Positions 47,729 to 59,497 of a stretch of 60,000 nucleotides of DNA are shown here, one piece after another. Below the pieces are notes generated by a model, which saw only the letters and a program-made list of their open reading frames with translations, was not told where the DNA came from and ran no database searches. Each line of letters begins with the position of its first letter. Position 1 is the stretch's first letter. The stretch comes from Owenia fusiformis (taxonomy: Eukaryota > Annelida > Polychaeta > Sabellida > Oweniidae). A program made the position numbers and the translations under genes. The stretch is taken from positions 20,983,759-21,043,758 of the forward strand of contig CAIIXF020000009.1 in NCBI GenBank assembly GCA_903813345.2, written 5' to 3'.

Positions 47729-49819
47729 TATATAATGATACGTTTTGATATTATTTTGATGATAAACATAGTGTGTTCCCATATTCAGACAGCCTTGTGA
47801 TATGGGTTCTAACTGCTAATTTTTCGAAGAAACTGAAAAATTATGCCACTTTTTTAAATTGCACATCTCAAGAAAAAAGGTTTATCTACAACTTGCAATC
47901 AGTTTTGAAAGTAAATGGAAGAATGAGTATTTTGGAAAAAGTCTAAGTAGACCAACAGTCTGTTAAATGGACATGTTCTTTTCACACATGTTATATGGTA
48001 AGAAGTTCTAGAGCTGATTTAACTTTTCGGTGGCCATCTTGCATTCTGGTGGCCATCTTGGAAGTTTTTGGATAAATCTTGTCATCGCGATTCCAGGAAA
48101 ACCACTGAACAGATTTACTTCAAATTTTTACACTGGAACTAGTTAACTTTTTGGTGGCCATCTTGCTTTCTGGGTCATCAAGCCCACACTGCTATGTTTT
48201 AGGTATGATATTGTTCACCCTGTGCCTTGTTCAATGTTTCTTTATGTATATTCAGGGTACCACACATGTGACTTTTAAAAAAGGTTTTCCATTTTATAAT
48301 TTTCGAGTATTTGAAATAAATTTACAATTCTTCAGATAGAAAGTGCTTCCGAATCAATTTTTAAATTGAAATTTATTAAATTGAAAGGTCTCACATACTA
48401 CATTGTGATTAAATTGGGTAAGACTATAATATAAGCCAAAGTGGTTTAAATTTTATATTGGGCCTAGAGTAACACTCAAATATTTGTGGCATGAGAAATT
48501 TCAAAATCTATTTGTTGAGAATTTAAAGAAAATAAAGATATTTAGTAATCATTTCGAGATTTTGTTATTTACAGGAAATAAACTAGCTTCATATCAAAGT
48601 CTGTTGATGGTACAAGAGACAATTTCTTTTTATTGCATCATTTGTTTTAGTAAAAGCACTAATAAAAACATCACCCCTTTATTATGATACTAATTTCAGG
48701 AGTTTGTGAGAAAGTACAATTTATTTACAAAAACTATATTTATTCATAGACATGTACAGTCAAACCTTTTTAAGTGGAACACCCTTGGGTCTTAAAAATA
48801 GTATTACATTTTGGGAAGTGTTTGATTCATTTTACTTTGAGTTAATGGGTGTAACTGGACATTGAAAAGTTTCTACTTACAAGGGTGTTCTACCTTACAG
48901 GTATCACTGTACTCACTCAATTATTTTCTACATGATACAGTGTGCATTTAGTTAAATAAGAATTATAAGATAATGTAGATTATTTAGGATTAGATTGTTC
49001 ATGGATACATCAGTTTTAAGCCGATGATAAATTTTAATACCTCAAGAAAATAATAAGAGTCAATAGATTTCAATAACAGTCCAGGAAATATTGCTATTCT
49101 ATTTTGCATAGCAATCCACCTATGAACTTGTTCTACTTGTGTGATGTGTATTACATATAAAGTTCAAATGTTACTTTATCTGCAGGTATCCTCTATTATT
49201 GCTAGATCCATGGTTATTATTTTTATATGTTAATTTGTGAGTTATTTGCAGGTCACTTTCCATATATTTAGTAGCTGGAAATATAAAATATTGAGTGTTA
49301 TTGATGTTTCAACCATCGCTTCTGGAAAAATGTCATAACTTAACATTAGTTCATATAGTAGTTAACATGATTTTCTAGGAATCATGATGTAGGTCACTAC
49401 TGTCATACCAAAAACTGACTCCATTTTCACCACATTTACCGACATGCAAAATATGGATTAACCGATAGCTTTTTACTAAATTATTTTTTTTGTAAAATAA
49501 ACAAAAATTAATTTCATGGTATCAAGACAACCGCTTGAGAATCATGGTTGGATCCATTTATCTAATATTATTCAAGTATTTTAGAAGTACATGTACTTTC
49601 ATAATGAGACTCATCACATTTTAGAGTTTTTATGCACTGTTCTTCTGATTCATTGTTTTGTTATAGCAGATGTAGGAATGTCACCATGGTGATTTTGGGC
49701 CAAAGTTGTCAAATGTGAACCCCCACTGAAATTTTTTGAAAAGTGAACCCCCCTTGGCAAAAGCTGGCTACGGACCTACGTCATACATTTGCTTTCATTT
49801 AGATGTATCCAAATGTCTA

Positions 49820-51226
49820 GGCTTTGTATAAAAAACCTCCTACCCACGTACCCTCGTACCTACGTACGTGTTGTTTTTGATATATCGAAGCGATTTTTTG
49901 TTGATCGGGCAGTCTTACAGTGTACAACCAATCTATTGCTTGGCGCAAATTGGCCACATGGGGCATGTGTTGTAAAGTGCTGTAGTTTTTGACTCCATGA
50001 GCAGAATATGGTCAAACTTTCACAACAAAATTCACATTGAATGACCTGAATGATTCTGGATTGACGAAGTTATTCAACTTTTCATCGGTCCTGTTTTTTA
50101 ACACCCTGTAGTTTCGATTTTTATCACATATACTTTTTATTCTTTCAAACGATATTACAAGTATTCATTGTTTGCACGACAGATTTGAACTATACGTGTA
50201 ATTTGTCTTATGTCTTTTATTTAATTTAACATCAGAATTGGAGATACAAAGTGATAGAGTGATCAATTCACACAATCTCAAGGAATAATAAAGGCTGCAT
50301 TTCTGTTTAACCGTGGCGCAATTGAATAACGAAATATTTGAAAAGTAGAAGGATTCGCTATATTCGTTTTTAATCGCTTTTTGGCACAATTTAAGGATAA
50401 TTGTGCGCACTAGTTCAGTGAATCATTTAGATGGAATTAAAAGTTAGAGTTGCCAAACTTATGCAGGGGAGTGTAAGTTTGGTTTTGTAAACTTCGACAT
50501 TATTCATGGCCGTTTGATCCATAATTAGGTAATATGAAGAGTAGAGTTTTATTTTGACAATGATTTGATGTAAAACTGGTTTGAATGATAAAAGTTCAGC
50601 TTTGTAGTTTCTAGCTTTTTGCGCGTAAAACGTGAATACAATGGACAACAACGACACCAAATTTTTGACTAACATACGTTAATAACGTATAATATTCGTA
50701 AGAATGAATTCTAATAACATTTGAAACAAACATCTAATGAAATGTGGTGAATTTAATACAAATTAATGTTAATTGGTTGGAAACTCTAAGAAATATATTT
50801 TTAAAAAGATGTCAACTTTTGGACAAGGGTAAACTTCCCGGGACATTTACAATCTGCATGAGGTAACAGGAGGCACGGATTGCACTGAACGAAGGCTAGG
50901 AGATTGCTAATCAGCACTGATGTGTTATACAGGTAAGACTGCCCGATCAACAAAAAACATTTCGACATATCAAAAACATAAATCAAATAGCTCAAAAATA
51001 GTGAACATTTATGCAATTCCGGCTTTATTTTATTTTACTAGAGAGATGTCAGACCTATAAATAAAGGCATATGGATGCATAAATTCATCTATAATTCAGG
51101 ATAAACTGAGATTGAATAATGTTTTAAACATTTAAAAATTTAACTCTTTAAAGACTGGGTCAGGACCCACGTACGTGGGTACGAGGGTACGAGGGTACGT
51201 GGGTAGGAGGTTTTTTATACAAAGCC
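49820..51226. mobile_element. Mutator-like TIR element with 9-bp duplication
   Basis: It starts ggctttgtataaaaaacctc and ends with the exact inverse. The next bases (ctacccacgtaccctcgtac) are also mirrored, so the outer arms are about 40 bp, and a further inner inverted block contains gttgatcgggcagtctta. It is flanked by AAATGTCTA at 49811-49819 and 51227-51235, a perfect 9-bp duplication as made by Mutator-type transposases. The parallel locus in copy 1 (about 40547-40566) has the uninterrupted sequence atccaaatgtctatg, the empty site. No transposase ORF was found. Confidence 0.85.
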
Positions 51227-51340
51227 AAATGTCTATCTATGTACACAAATAATAAATAATCGATAAATATGATATATTTCTTAACAGTCATTTCAGTTAT
51301 TGGATAGATGTCTGTCTCAGATGACCATCTGCCCGTTTGG

Positions 51341-51487
51341 ACATGTTCTTATTTGTAAATGCCTTTGCAGTTTTCTACAATGCATTAGTCCACACTTTGA
51401 AATACGCCCAATTGAACATGTTCCTATTTGTAAAGGCTTTTGCAGTTTTCTACAATGCATTAGCCCACACTTTGAAATACGCCCATA
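51341..51487. repeat. 75-bp tandem duplication
   Basis: Two copies, from 51341 and 51416, share acatgttc, gcagttttctacaatgcatt and cacactttgaaatacgccca. The open frame across them reflects the 75-bp (25-codon) period. Confidence 0.8.
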
Positions 51488-51784
51488 CGCCCAACTGTGC
51501 CAGGAGCCCCCTAATGACCTAAAGGTCGAGTATGAGCATTACACTGTTAGTCAAAGGGACTTTGAGGAGGCTAAATAAGCACTCTCTCATCCCAAGCTGT
51601 GAAGGATTGAAATGAAGTCATACTCATTTAATAAATCATTGCAAAGGAAGGCTAAATGCAGACTTGCAAAAGCATCTAAATCCATCTATATATACTGTAT
51701 TATTCTCAAGTGTTGTCCTGGCAACTATTAACTTTAACAAGACTTTAGTGTGATAATAAATGAACATATAATATCTGTGACTTA

Positions 51785-51895
<111 letters not shown>

Positions 51896-52199
51896 CTATA
51901 ACAACATAGTTAACATTGCAACATTGTCAACTGTAAGTTCATTCGGCATATGGGCAACATTTTGTTATCCAACATGTAAAGGGCAATTTTCTACAAATTT
52001 GATCCTAAGTCAACCCTAATTAATTATTTCATAATAAGATATATATGTCGCGATATAGGGACAAAAAATATTAACATTTTAAAAGTACTGTTTATTTCGT
52101 TTTGTTATTATGAAAAGTAATTAAGGAACGTTGGCTACCTTGGCTGTTGAAACCTGGTGATATAATCATTATCTTTACGAAGAATAGACTATGTTTTAT

Positions 52200-53950
52200 G
52201 CAGGCATTTTAAAACACGTTACTTTGCCTTTAAAACGTTCGTTCATTGTCAATGTTTGATTTTTTATGTAGCCATTTCTAAAACACGTTACTTTGCCTTT
52301 AGAACGTTACCTTAATAGACTTTAAGTTTTCTCTAATAAGATCATGCTTTTTATGTACGCATTCTTAAAACATGTTACTTTGCCTTAAAAACGTTACTTT
52401 ATTGGACTTAAACTGATCTCTACGAATGGATGATTTTTTATGTAGGCCATTTTCAAAACAAAGTACTTTGTCAGTAAAACGTTACTTTATTCGACTTTAA
52501 CAACACTCCACGAAGAATGGATGAATTTTATGTAAGCATTTTCAAAACACGGTGCTTTGCCTTAAAAACGTTACTTTAATGGACTTAAACTTATCTCCAC
52601 GAAGAATGGATGATTTTTATATGTAGGCAATTTCAAAACACAGTATTTTGACAGTAAAACGTTACTTTATTCGATTTTAACCATACTCCACGAAGAATGG
52701 ATGAATTTTATGTAAGCATTTTCAAACACGTTACTTTGCCTTAAAACGTTACTTAATTGGACTTTAACTGATCTCCAAGAAGAATGGATGATTTTATATT
52801 AGGTATTTTCAAAACATAGTACTTTGTCAGTAAAACGTTACTTTATTCAACTTTAACCATACTCCACGAAGAATGGATGGCTTTTTATGCAGGCATTTTC
52901 AAAACACAGTACTTTGCCTTAAAAACGTTACTTTATTGGACTTTAACTTTTCTCCACGAAGAATGGATGAATTTTTGTGCAGTCTTTTCAAAACACAGTA
53001 CTTTGTCAGTAAAACGTTACTTTATTCAACTTTAACCATAATCCACGAAGAATGGATGGCTTTTTATGCAGGCATTTTCAAAACACAGTACTTTTTGCCT
53101 TAAAAACGTTACTTTATCGGACTTTAACTTTTCTCCACGAAGAATGGATGAATTTTTGTGTAGTCTTTTCAAAACACGTTACTTTGCCTTAAAAACGTTA
53201 CTTTATTGGACTTTAACTGATCTCCACGAAGAATGGATGATTTTATATTAGGCATTTTCAAAACACAGTACTTTGTCAGTAAAACTTTACTTTATTCGAC
53301 TTTAACCATATTCCACGAAGATTGGATGGTTTTTTATGTAGGGCCTTCTTAAAACACGTTACTTTGCCTAAAAAACGTTACTTTATTGGACTTTAACTGA
53401 TCTCCACGAAGAATGGATAATTTTTTATGCAGGTATTTTCAAAACACGTTACTTTGCCTTAAAACGTTACTTTATTGTACTTTAACTGATCTCCACGAAG
53501 AATGGATGATTTTTATGCACGCACTTTCAAAACACAGTAGGCTTTGCCTTAAAGACGTAACTTTATTGGATTTTAACTTTTCTCCTCGAAGAATGGATGA
53601 TTTTTAGGTAGGCATTTCCAAAACACAGTACTTTGCCGATAAAACGTTACTTTCGTGGACTTTAACTTTTCTCCTCGAATAATGGGTGATGTTTTATGTA
53701 GGCATTCTAAAAACACAGTACTTTGCCAGTAAAACGTTACTTTTAACTTTATTCCTTCAAGTGTCGAACATTTTAGCCTGGTGTTTTTAAAAAGCGTTAC
53801 TTTGGCCGATTTCCGTAACTTTCTTGTACTCTTAGTTTTCCTCCATCGAGCGTTGGTGAAATTTAGGTAGGCATTTTCAAAAAGCGTTACTTTGGCCCTT
53901 TTCCGTTACTTTCTTGGACTTAAACTTTTTTGCCCGATTGAGTATTTTGA
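52200..53950. repeat. 89-bp satellite array, about twenty units
   Basis: The unit contains acgttactttattggacttt, ctccacgaagaatggatga and a gcattttcaaaacac segment. The ctccacgaagaatgg landmark recurs every 87-94 bp (for example 52686, 52773, 52861, 52950, 53040, 53134, 53221, 53310, 53401, 53491). Two subtypes can be told apart: one with gccttaaaaacg and ctgatctcc or cttttctcc, the other with cagtaaaacg and ccatactcc. They alternate in the middle of the array. Edge units are diverged, as expected for a locally homogenised tandem array. Confidence 0.9.
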
Positions 53951-54904
53951 ATGTAAAAAATAAGGAATCAAAGGACGATATTGAACAGTATTTTGTAAAA
54001 GTAGAAACAATTGTACGAGGCCTAACTTTTGTATATTTTGGTTTGTTTTGTAGTTAGCTATCATATGTGTGGCCTCTTATATTTCGATGCTTCTCTGCCA
54101 TGACATTTTCGACACTAAAAATTAACATGGATGAAACTCAATAAATTACTGAATGCCACACGTTTGCTGTAACTATCTGAAATACTAAAGTTAGGCCTTG
54201 TACATAGGTTTCTATTTCTCCAAATATAGTTGCAATATGGCCATTTGATTGCTTATTTTTTAAATTCAAAGTACTCAATAGATGATTTTGAATCGCATTT
54301 TGACGAACTTCAGTTTTGTCTCCGTCAGTCGATAAAAAGCAGTCAAAAGACCACAGTGCAATATTAAATGGAAAAATACATTGATATTCTGATGCAAACG
54401 ATTGTATTGTTTGTTAGCTCGTGTTTTTAATAATACAATGTGTATATAATTCTTGAAAACTAGTGATTTAGTTCGACATTTATGAGATGTAGTTGAAGCG
54501 AACGACATCTTTATGAATTACTCATACTTATAGTCGGATTGAAAACTGTGTTTTATAAAGATGTCGCTCAGTATCATACAACATGACTTGGCACAACAAG
54601 ATCGAATAAACAAGATACACCATCAGACCTAGGATGAAGAAAAGAAGAATATTTGTTTTGGAAAGAGGGTCAAAATTGTTGCATCAATATCTAAGATGGT
54701 TGCATTCAAACGTACTAATAAAGGGAAGTGAAAAATAATGCCATGTTATAAGTGACCTAAATGGCGCGGACGTCATCTGAGAGCGTCTTCCGGTAAAGTG
54801 GGTGTTTGGGATGAATCGATCTTTTATCGTATGAATCGCTAAAATTGCAACTCTGAAGTAATTCAACACTGTTATCGGCTAAACTAATCTATAAATTAAC
54901 GTAC
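53951..54904. other. DNA between satellite and retrotransposon
   Basis: No gene was seen. A segment near 54057 resembles one near 12376 (gctatcatatgtgtg and cctcttatatt). Confidence 0.35.
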
Positions 54905-57447
54905 TGTAACAGTTTGGCCTTTTTTGTGGATATGTGGTAGTGTGGCTAATAAAAAGACCACTGTTTAGTAAACGGTGTTTACTTGTGGATTGCACGGCAC
55001 ACGTTAAATGTGCTTTGTCCCTAAAGAAATAAACAAAATATACAATTTTATATATATAATATAAAACAATATATTGTGGCGTTTATAAGCCCAAATAAGA
55101 TGTACATGCAATTTCAAATGTAATGTAAGAATTTTACGGTGTTATTATTTCTCTCAAAACTCACAACTCAAAAGTCCATATGAGCTAATAATAATTATCA
55201 CTGATAAAATAATATCCAGAGTCCATATAAATTGAAACTGATGATCACTATATAACACTGTTGTATCCCGAATATTCAAAGTTCATGTATATTGTACCAC
55301 TTGTACGTCTTGTATTGTTATTGTATCTTGAACCTGGAATAGTAATCTCCTGGATCCTCTTCTATGTAGTGTAGTATGATTCAAGTTTGATGATGTGAAA
55401 TCATCCAAGTCAAACTATCAGCTCTCCTGGATCCTCGTCACTGTGTAATAGTATAATTCAACTTTGATTAAGCGAAATAATCTAAGTCAAACTATCGGCT
55501 CTGTAAATGGCTATCTCCTGGATCCTCCTCACTGTGTTGTAGTATAACTCAACTTTGATTATGCGGAATAATCTAAGTCAAACTATCGGCTCTGTAAATG
55601 GCTATCTCCTGGATCCTCCTCACTGTGTTGTAGTATAATTCAACTTTGATTATGTGAAATAATCTAAGTCAAACTATTGCTCTGTAAACGGCTATCTCCT
55701 GGATCCTCCTCACTGTGTTGTAGTATAATTCAACTTTGATTATGTGAAATAATCTAAGTCAAACTATCAAGTCTGGAAACGACTATCTCCTGAATCCTCC
55801 TCAATGTGTTGTAGTATAATTCAACTTTGATTATGTGAAATAATCTAAGTCAAACTATCAAGTCTGGAAACGACTATCTCCTGAATGCTCCTCAATGTGT
55901 TGTAGTATAATTCAACTTTGATTATGTGAAATAATCTAAGTCAAACTATTACTCTGTAAACGGCTATCTCCTGGATCCTCTTCTCTGTGTTGTAGTATAA
56001 TTCAACTTTGATTATGCGAAATAATCTAAGTCAAACTATCGGCTCTGTAAATGGCTATCTCCTGGATCCTCCTCAATGTGTTGTAGTATAATTCAACTTT
56101 GATTATGTGGAATAATCTAAGTCAAATTATCAAGTCTGGAAACGACTATCTCCTGGATCCTCCTCAATGTGTTGTAGTATAATTCAACTTTGATTATGTG
56201 AAATAATCTAAGTCAAATTATCAAGTCTGGAAACGACTATCTCCTGGATCCTCCTCAATGTGTTGTAGTTAAACTATCACAATCTTCCAACTACTAAGTC
56301 CAAAAACGTCTAATACATGGCATCAACTGCTAAGTAGCCTACTTCCTTCACAATTAAATAATCAGGCTACCTACAAATATAGCATGCACACAACAACATA
56401 GGCAAAAATATTACAAGTCAAAATATGTGCCCTTGAAAATAACTAAGTTCAGTTGATGTTGAGTTATACTGATATTGAAATATTCTAAGTTCAATATTTA
56501 TTCTCCAAGAACAAACAAAGTCCAAAATAATGTTTCTCCAAATATTGACTAAGTTCAATAATTTCTATCTCAAAAATACGCAAAGTCCAATTTCATGTGT
56601 TCATGAAATTGAACTGACAGAGCTCAGAAATATAGGCTTGATGCTGCCTCCAAACACGGTACTGAATATTCCTTCTTGAGGTATCCTCTACACAAATACA
56701 CGGGTAGATGGCCAAGTTATCATCTACAGAATCACGGTGTAGTAGTCTTCCCTCTCAGGTATCCTTCATCACAAGTAGATGTCCAAGTTATCATCCACTG
56801 AACTGAAGTGCAGCTATGTATCTCCTATCTGCCTCGAGAAATATTCAAAGTCCCAACAACTTTCTACTGAAAGTTGTCAAAGTCCAAAAATATTTCCTTG
56901 AAAAACGACTAAGTCCAACTTCACATAAAAATATGAAATTGAACTGAGCTCTGCCCCGAACGAAAGCTAGCTGTAATCTGCCGAGTTTACATCGGCGAAA
57001 TACTTTTATAGGCTTCGTGACGTCATCACTTTTCGAACAAGATTTCAAAGTTAAATAACAAGTTATTGACGCCATATCCCGCTTTAATATTGCTTCTACA
57101 ACAAGATAATAATTGGAACTCAACAAATCTAACATTAATTGATCGCTACTTACTCTAGTTTTACTTCGATTTGATAGAATCAAAACCAGGAAGTAAAATA
57201 ATAAAGGTGTCATGTTAGACTACCGATCAACTACAAATTAGACTGCCAGATAAGACTGCCCGATCAACAAAATCTTGATTAAATAAAATATGCGAACTAT
57301 TTCACCTCTGTAACTTCAACTAAAGTAGTGCAAACATTACTGCAATTTAAGATCTTAATGATCTCACATGTGAACCTCAAATCAAGTGTAGTAAATGCAC
57401 AACAACGAGCACACAGCACTAAATCAAAAATTCAAAATTTTGTTACA
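54905..57447 (-). repeat. Putative 3' LTR, about 2.5 kb
   Basis: Read on the minus strand it begins TGTAACA (57447) directly after a purine-rich tract and ends TGTTACA (54905), perfect inverted termini as in LTRs. It lies 397 nt 3' of the Gag-protease ORF. A TATATAAAA-like stretch occurs near 55050-55070. It contains an internal 90-bp tandem array. The second LTR would be outside the window, so the call rests on termini and position only. Confidence 0.55.
55345..56275. repeat. 90-bp tandem array in the putative LTR
   Basis: Eleven units contain ctatctcctggatcctcctc, tgttgtagtataattcaact and aataatctaagtcaaa. The ctcctggatcc landmark recurs about every 90-92 bp from 55347 to about 56241. Subtypes with ctgtaaacggct and with aagtctggaaacgact cluster, showing local unit duplication. 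Confidence 0.9.
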
Positions 57448-57460
57448 CTCCTCCAATCCA
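57448..57460 (-). promoter_or_regulatory. Polypurine tract
   Basis: The minus-strand sequence tggattggaggag abuts the TGTAACA terminus. A purine-rich run at this position is the usual plus-strand primer of LTR retrotransposons. Confidence 0.5.
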
Positions 57461-57844
57461 ATGATTTTGGTGTTTACAACACCAAGCTTAAAGTACAAAA
57501 AAAATAACAAAATTTTGCTAACTTAGCTGCCTTAACAAAATACAACTATACAATGGTGTGCAACTAGTTGCTACTACAAGTTACAAAATGTCTAAGTATG
57601 TACATGAAAATCGAACTCTAATTTACAAATGCAAACTTTACAAAATGTAAGATTTTAAAATCCTGGACACATCTTATGGTTTCCTAAAAATGTCCACAAC
57701 AAAAATTTCTAACTACAAGAAATGCTAACTACTATTTACAGAAACTACAACTTCCAGTTACGGGTGACTTGCGACTTAAGTCTCTTAACAAGTTAGCTAT
57801 AAAATATCTAACTCACAAATCTGCTGTAAAGTTGCTGTTTGGTT

Positions 57845-59497
57845 CTAGGAACCCTTCCTCCAGTTAGCATCTATTTCGCTTCTCTGCTGAGGCCTCTGAT
57901 ATCTTCCTCGATATACTCTAGCCAAAGACACCTTTACTGGATAAGTACTTGGCATGCCTTCATGACTCGAAGTACTTTGGTCATTGCCTCGGTGTCCAGG
58001 GACTTTGTTCAATCTCCTGTCCCTGCCATGTCTCTGCTCTCGAAACGGGTGACCATCTGGTAAATCCAAGGTCCTCCTCTTGGATGCTATCGGTGGAGGA
58101 GTCACTTTCCCTGAAGGATTGACTGCTCTTTTTCCAAGAATCCGCTTGTTCTTGGTTCCACTCGGCAGGTTGGTTGACGGTTTGGTATCTCCTACTATCT
58201 GAGCAGCACTTGAATCCTCTGGTCCAAAAGTCATTGAACATTTACCATAGTCCAATATTGCCCTTGAAGCTGCTAAAAAGTCGCTACCCAGAATGCCATC
58301 AAACTCAATGTCAGCCACGACTACTTCTAAATTTTGTTTATGATCATCTATGTGTAGGTCAACGTGCATAATACCTGCAACAGCTAAAGGTTCTCCGCCA
58401 GCTTGCAAAATTATCCTCTTTTGTGGCTCGAGCTCGGGTCTTATGTCTTCAGGGATCTCTCTGTAGATCTTTAAACTCAAAATACTACTAGCTGCACCCG
58501 AGTCTACAAGGAAATCAACATTCATGTCACAAACTTTTCCAGAAGCCACAATCTTCTTAGTATCTCTGGAAGATTTGACATCCTTCCCTTGTAGCGATTG
58601 GAACCTTACTGTTGCGACTTGACTCTGCCTCTCTTTGGCTTCCTTGATTTCTTCTGCACGTTTTCTAGTGTAACAGTCTGCAATAAGATGTCCGGTTTTG
58701 TGACAATAAAAGCACTCCAATCGTTTATAGTCCTTTCTTCTGGATTCATTTGACTGGATTTGTTGCTCAAGTAGCTTGATTCTTATCTCAAAATTTTCTC
58801 GATCTTTCTCGAAGTTTTTGCGATCTTGTTCCATATTTTTCCGATCTTCTTCCTGCTTTTTACATAAATCTTCTAACAGCCGGGTAATGTTCTTTAATTG
58901 GTCTTCTTTTTCTTCCAAAACATTTACATGACTGTATTGAGGCTTTGATCCTCTCCGTATTCTTTCTGATCCCAGATAAGATTCTTCTCTTAGGGCTATT
59001 TCAATCGCCTTATCCAATGAAGTACATTCATTAACATGTATTGCTCGGCGTATGTCATCCTCTGCAATCGCCTGCTCAAAACTACGCCTTGCTAATCGGT
59101 CCTGTTCTGACTTACTCATCTCAGGATATGCCAATGCTGTAAGTCGCCTGATATCCTGTCCTAAAGTTTGTAATGATTCCTTTGGCTTCCTCACTCGCCC
59201 AAGTAATTCAGCCTCATATATCTCAGCTTTTCCTTCTGGCCCATATCTCTTCTCCAAGGCTAAAACTAACTGGTCATATGTGTACTCAGCTTCCATTTCT
59301 AACACAATCTGTTGGGCAGTCCCTCGCAGACTGGTAGCTAAGTATTCATTTTTCTCTTCTGAGGTCCAGCTGTTAGCTTTAGCACATATTTCAAAATGGG
59401 CTCGATACTCTTGCCAAGAAGTTGTGCCATTGTAAGTCTCAGGCTTTATCCTGTTCCTAGACTTGGACATCTGACTTAACATCCTCATTAAGTCCAT
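57845..59497 (-). CDS. Retrotransposon Gag with aspartic protease
   Basis: A 550-codon ORF from an ATG at 59497. Residues about 20-175 resemble the capsid-type retrotransposon Gag domain (YNGTTSWQEYRAHFE, then LRGTAQQIV and LEKRYGP). Residues 195-250 form a charged coiled coil. A CCHC zinc knuckle lies at 262-275 (CFYCHKTGHLIADC). The C-terminal part is a retropepsin-like protease, with the DSGA active site at 332-335 and ILGSDFL at 402-408. After it comes a basic tail and a stop, without reverse transcriptase. The same frame continues upstream of this ATG to a TGA at 59722-59720, so the ATG may be internal to a longer Gag. The assembled virus-like particle would package RNA and the protease would mature it. 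Confidence 0.85.
   Translation of the reverse strand: MDLMRMLSQMSKSRNRIKPETYNGTTSWQEYRAHFEICAKANSWTSEEKNEYLATSLRGTAQQIVLEMEAEYTYDQLVLALEKRYGPEGKAEIYEAELLGRVRKPKESLQTLGQDIRRLTALAYPEMSKSEQDRLARRSFEQAIAEDDIRRAIHVNECTSLDKAIEIALREESYLGSERIRRGSKPQYSHVNVLEEKEDQLKNITRLLEDLCKKQEEDRKNMEQDRKNFEKDRENFEIRIKLLEQQIQSNESRRKDYKRLECFYCHKTGHLIADCYTRKRAEEIKEAKERQSQVATVRFQSLQGKDVKSSRDTKKIVASGKVCDMNVDFLVDSGAASSILSLKIYREIPEDIRPELEPQKRIILQAGGEPLAVAGIMHVDLHIDDHKQNLEVVVADIEFDGILGSDFLAASRAILDYGKCSMTFGPEDSSAAQIVGDTKPSTNLPSGTKNKRILGKRAVNPSGKVTPPPIASKRRTLDLPDGHPFREQRHGRDRRLNKVPGHRGNDQSTSSHEGMPSTYPVKVSLARVYRGRYQRPQQRSEIDANWRKGS

Noticed and set aside
51300-51578. A 92-codon plus-strand frame ending near 51578.
   Set aside because: It is mostly a 75-bp tandem duplication; the tail looks protein-like but no splice partner or family was recognised.
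52200-53950. Possible CRISPR array.
   Set aside because: Whole units, including what would be spacers, are repeated, and the context is an animal genome; it is a satellite.
56845-57213. A 122-codon minus-strand frame that might be a retrotransposon accessory gene.
   Set aside because: It lies inside the putative LTR and its translation has no recognisable domain.
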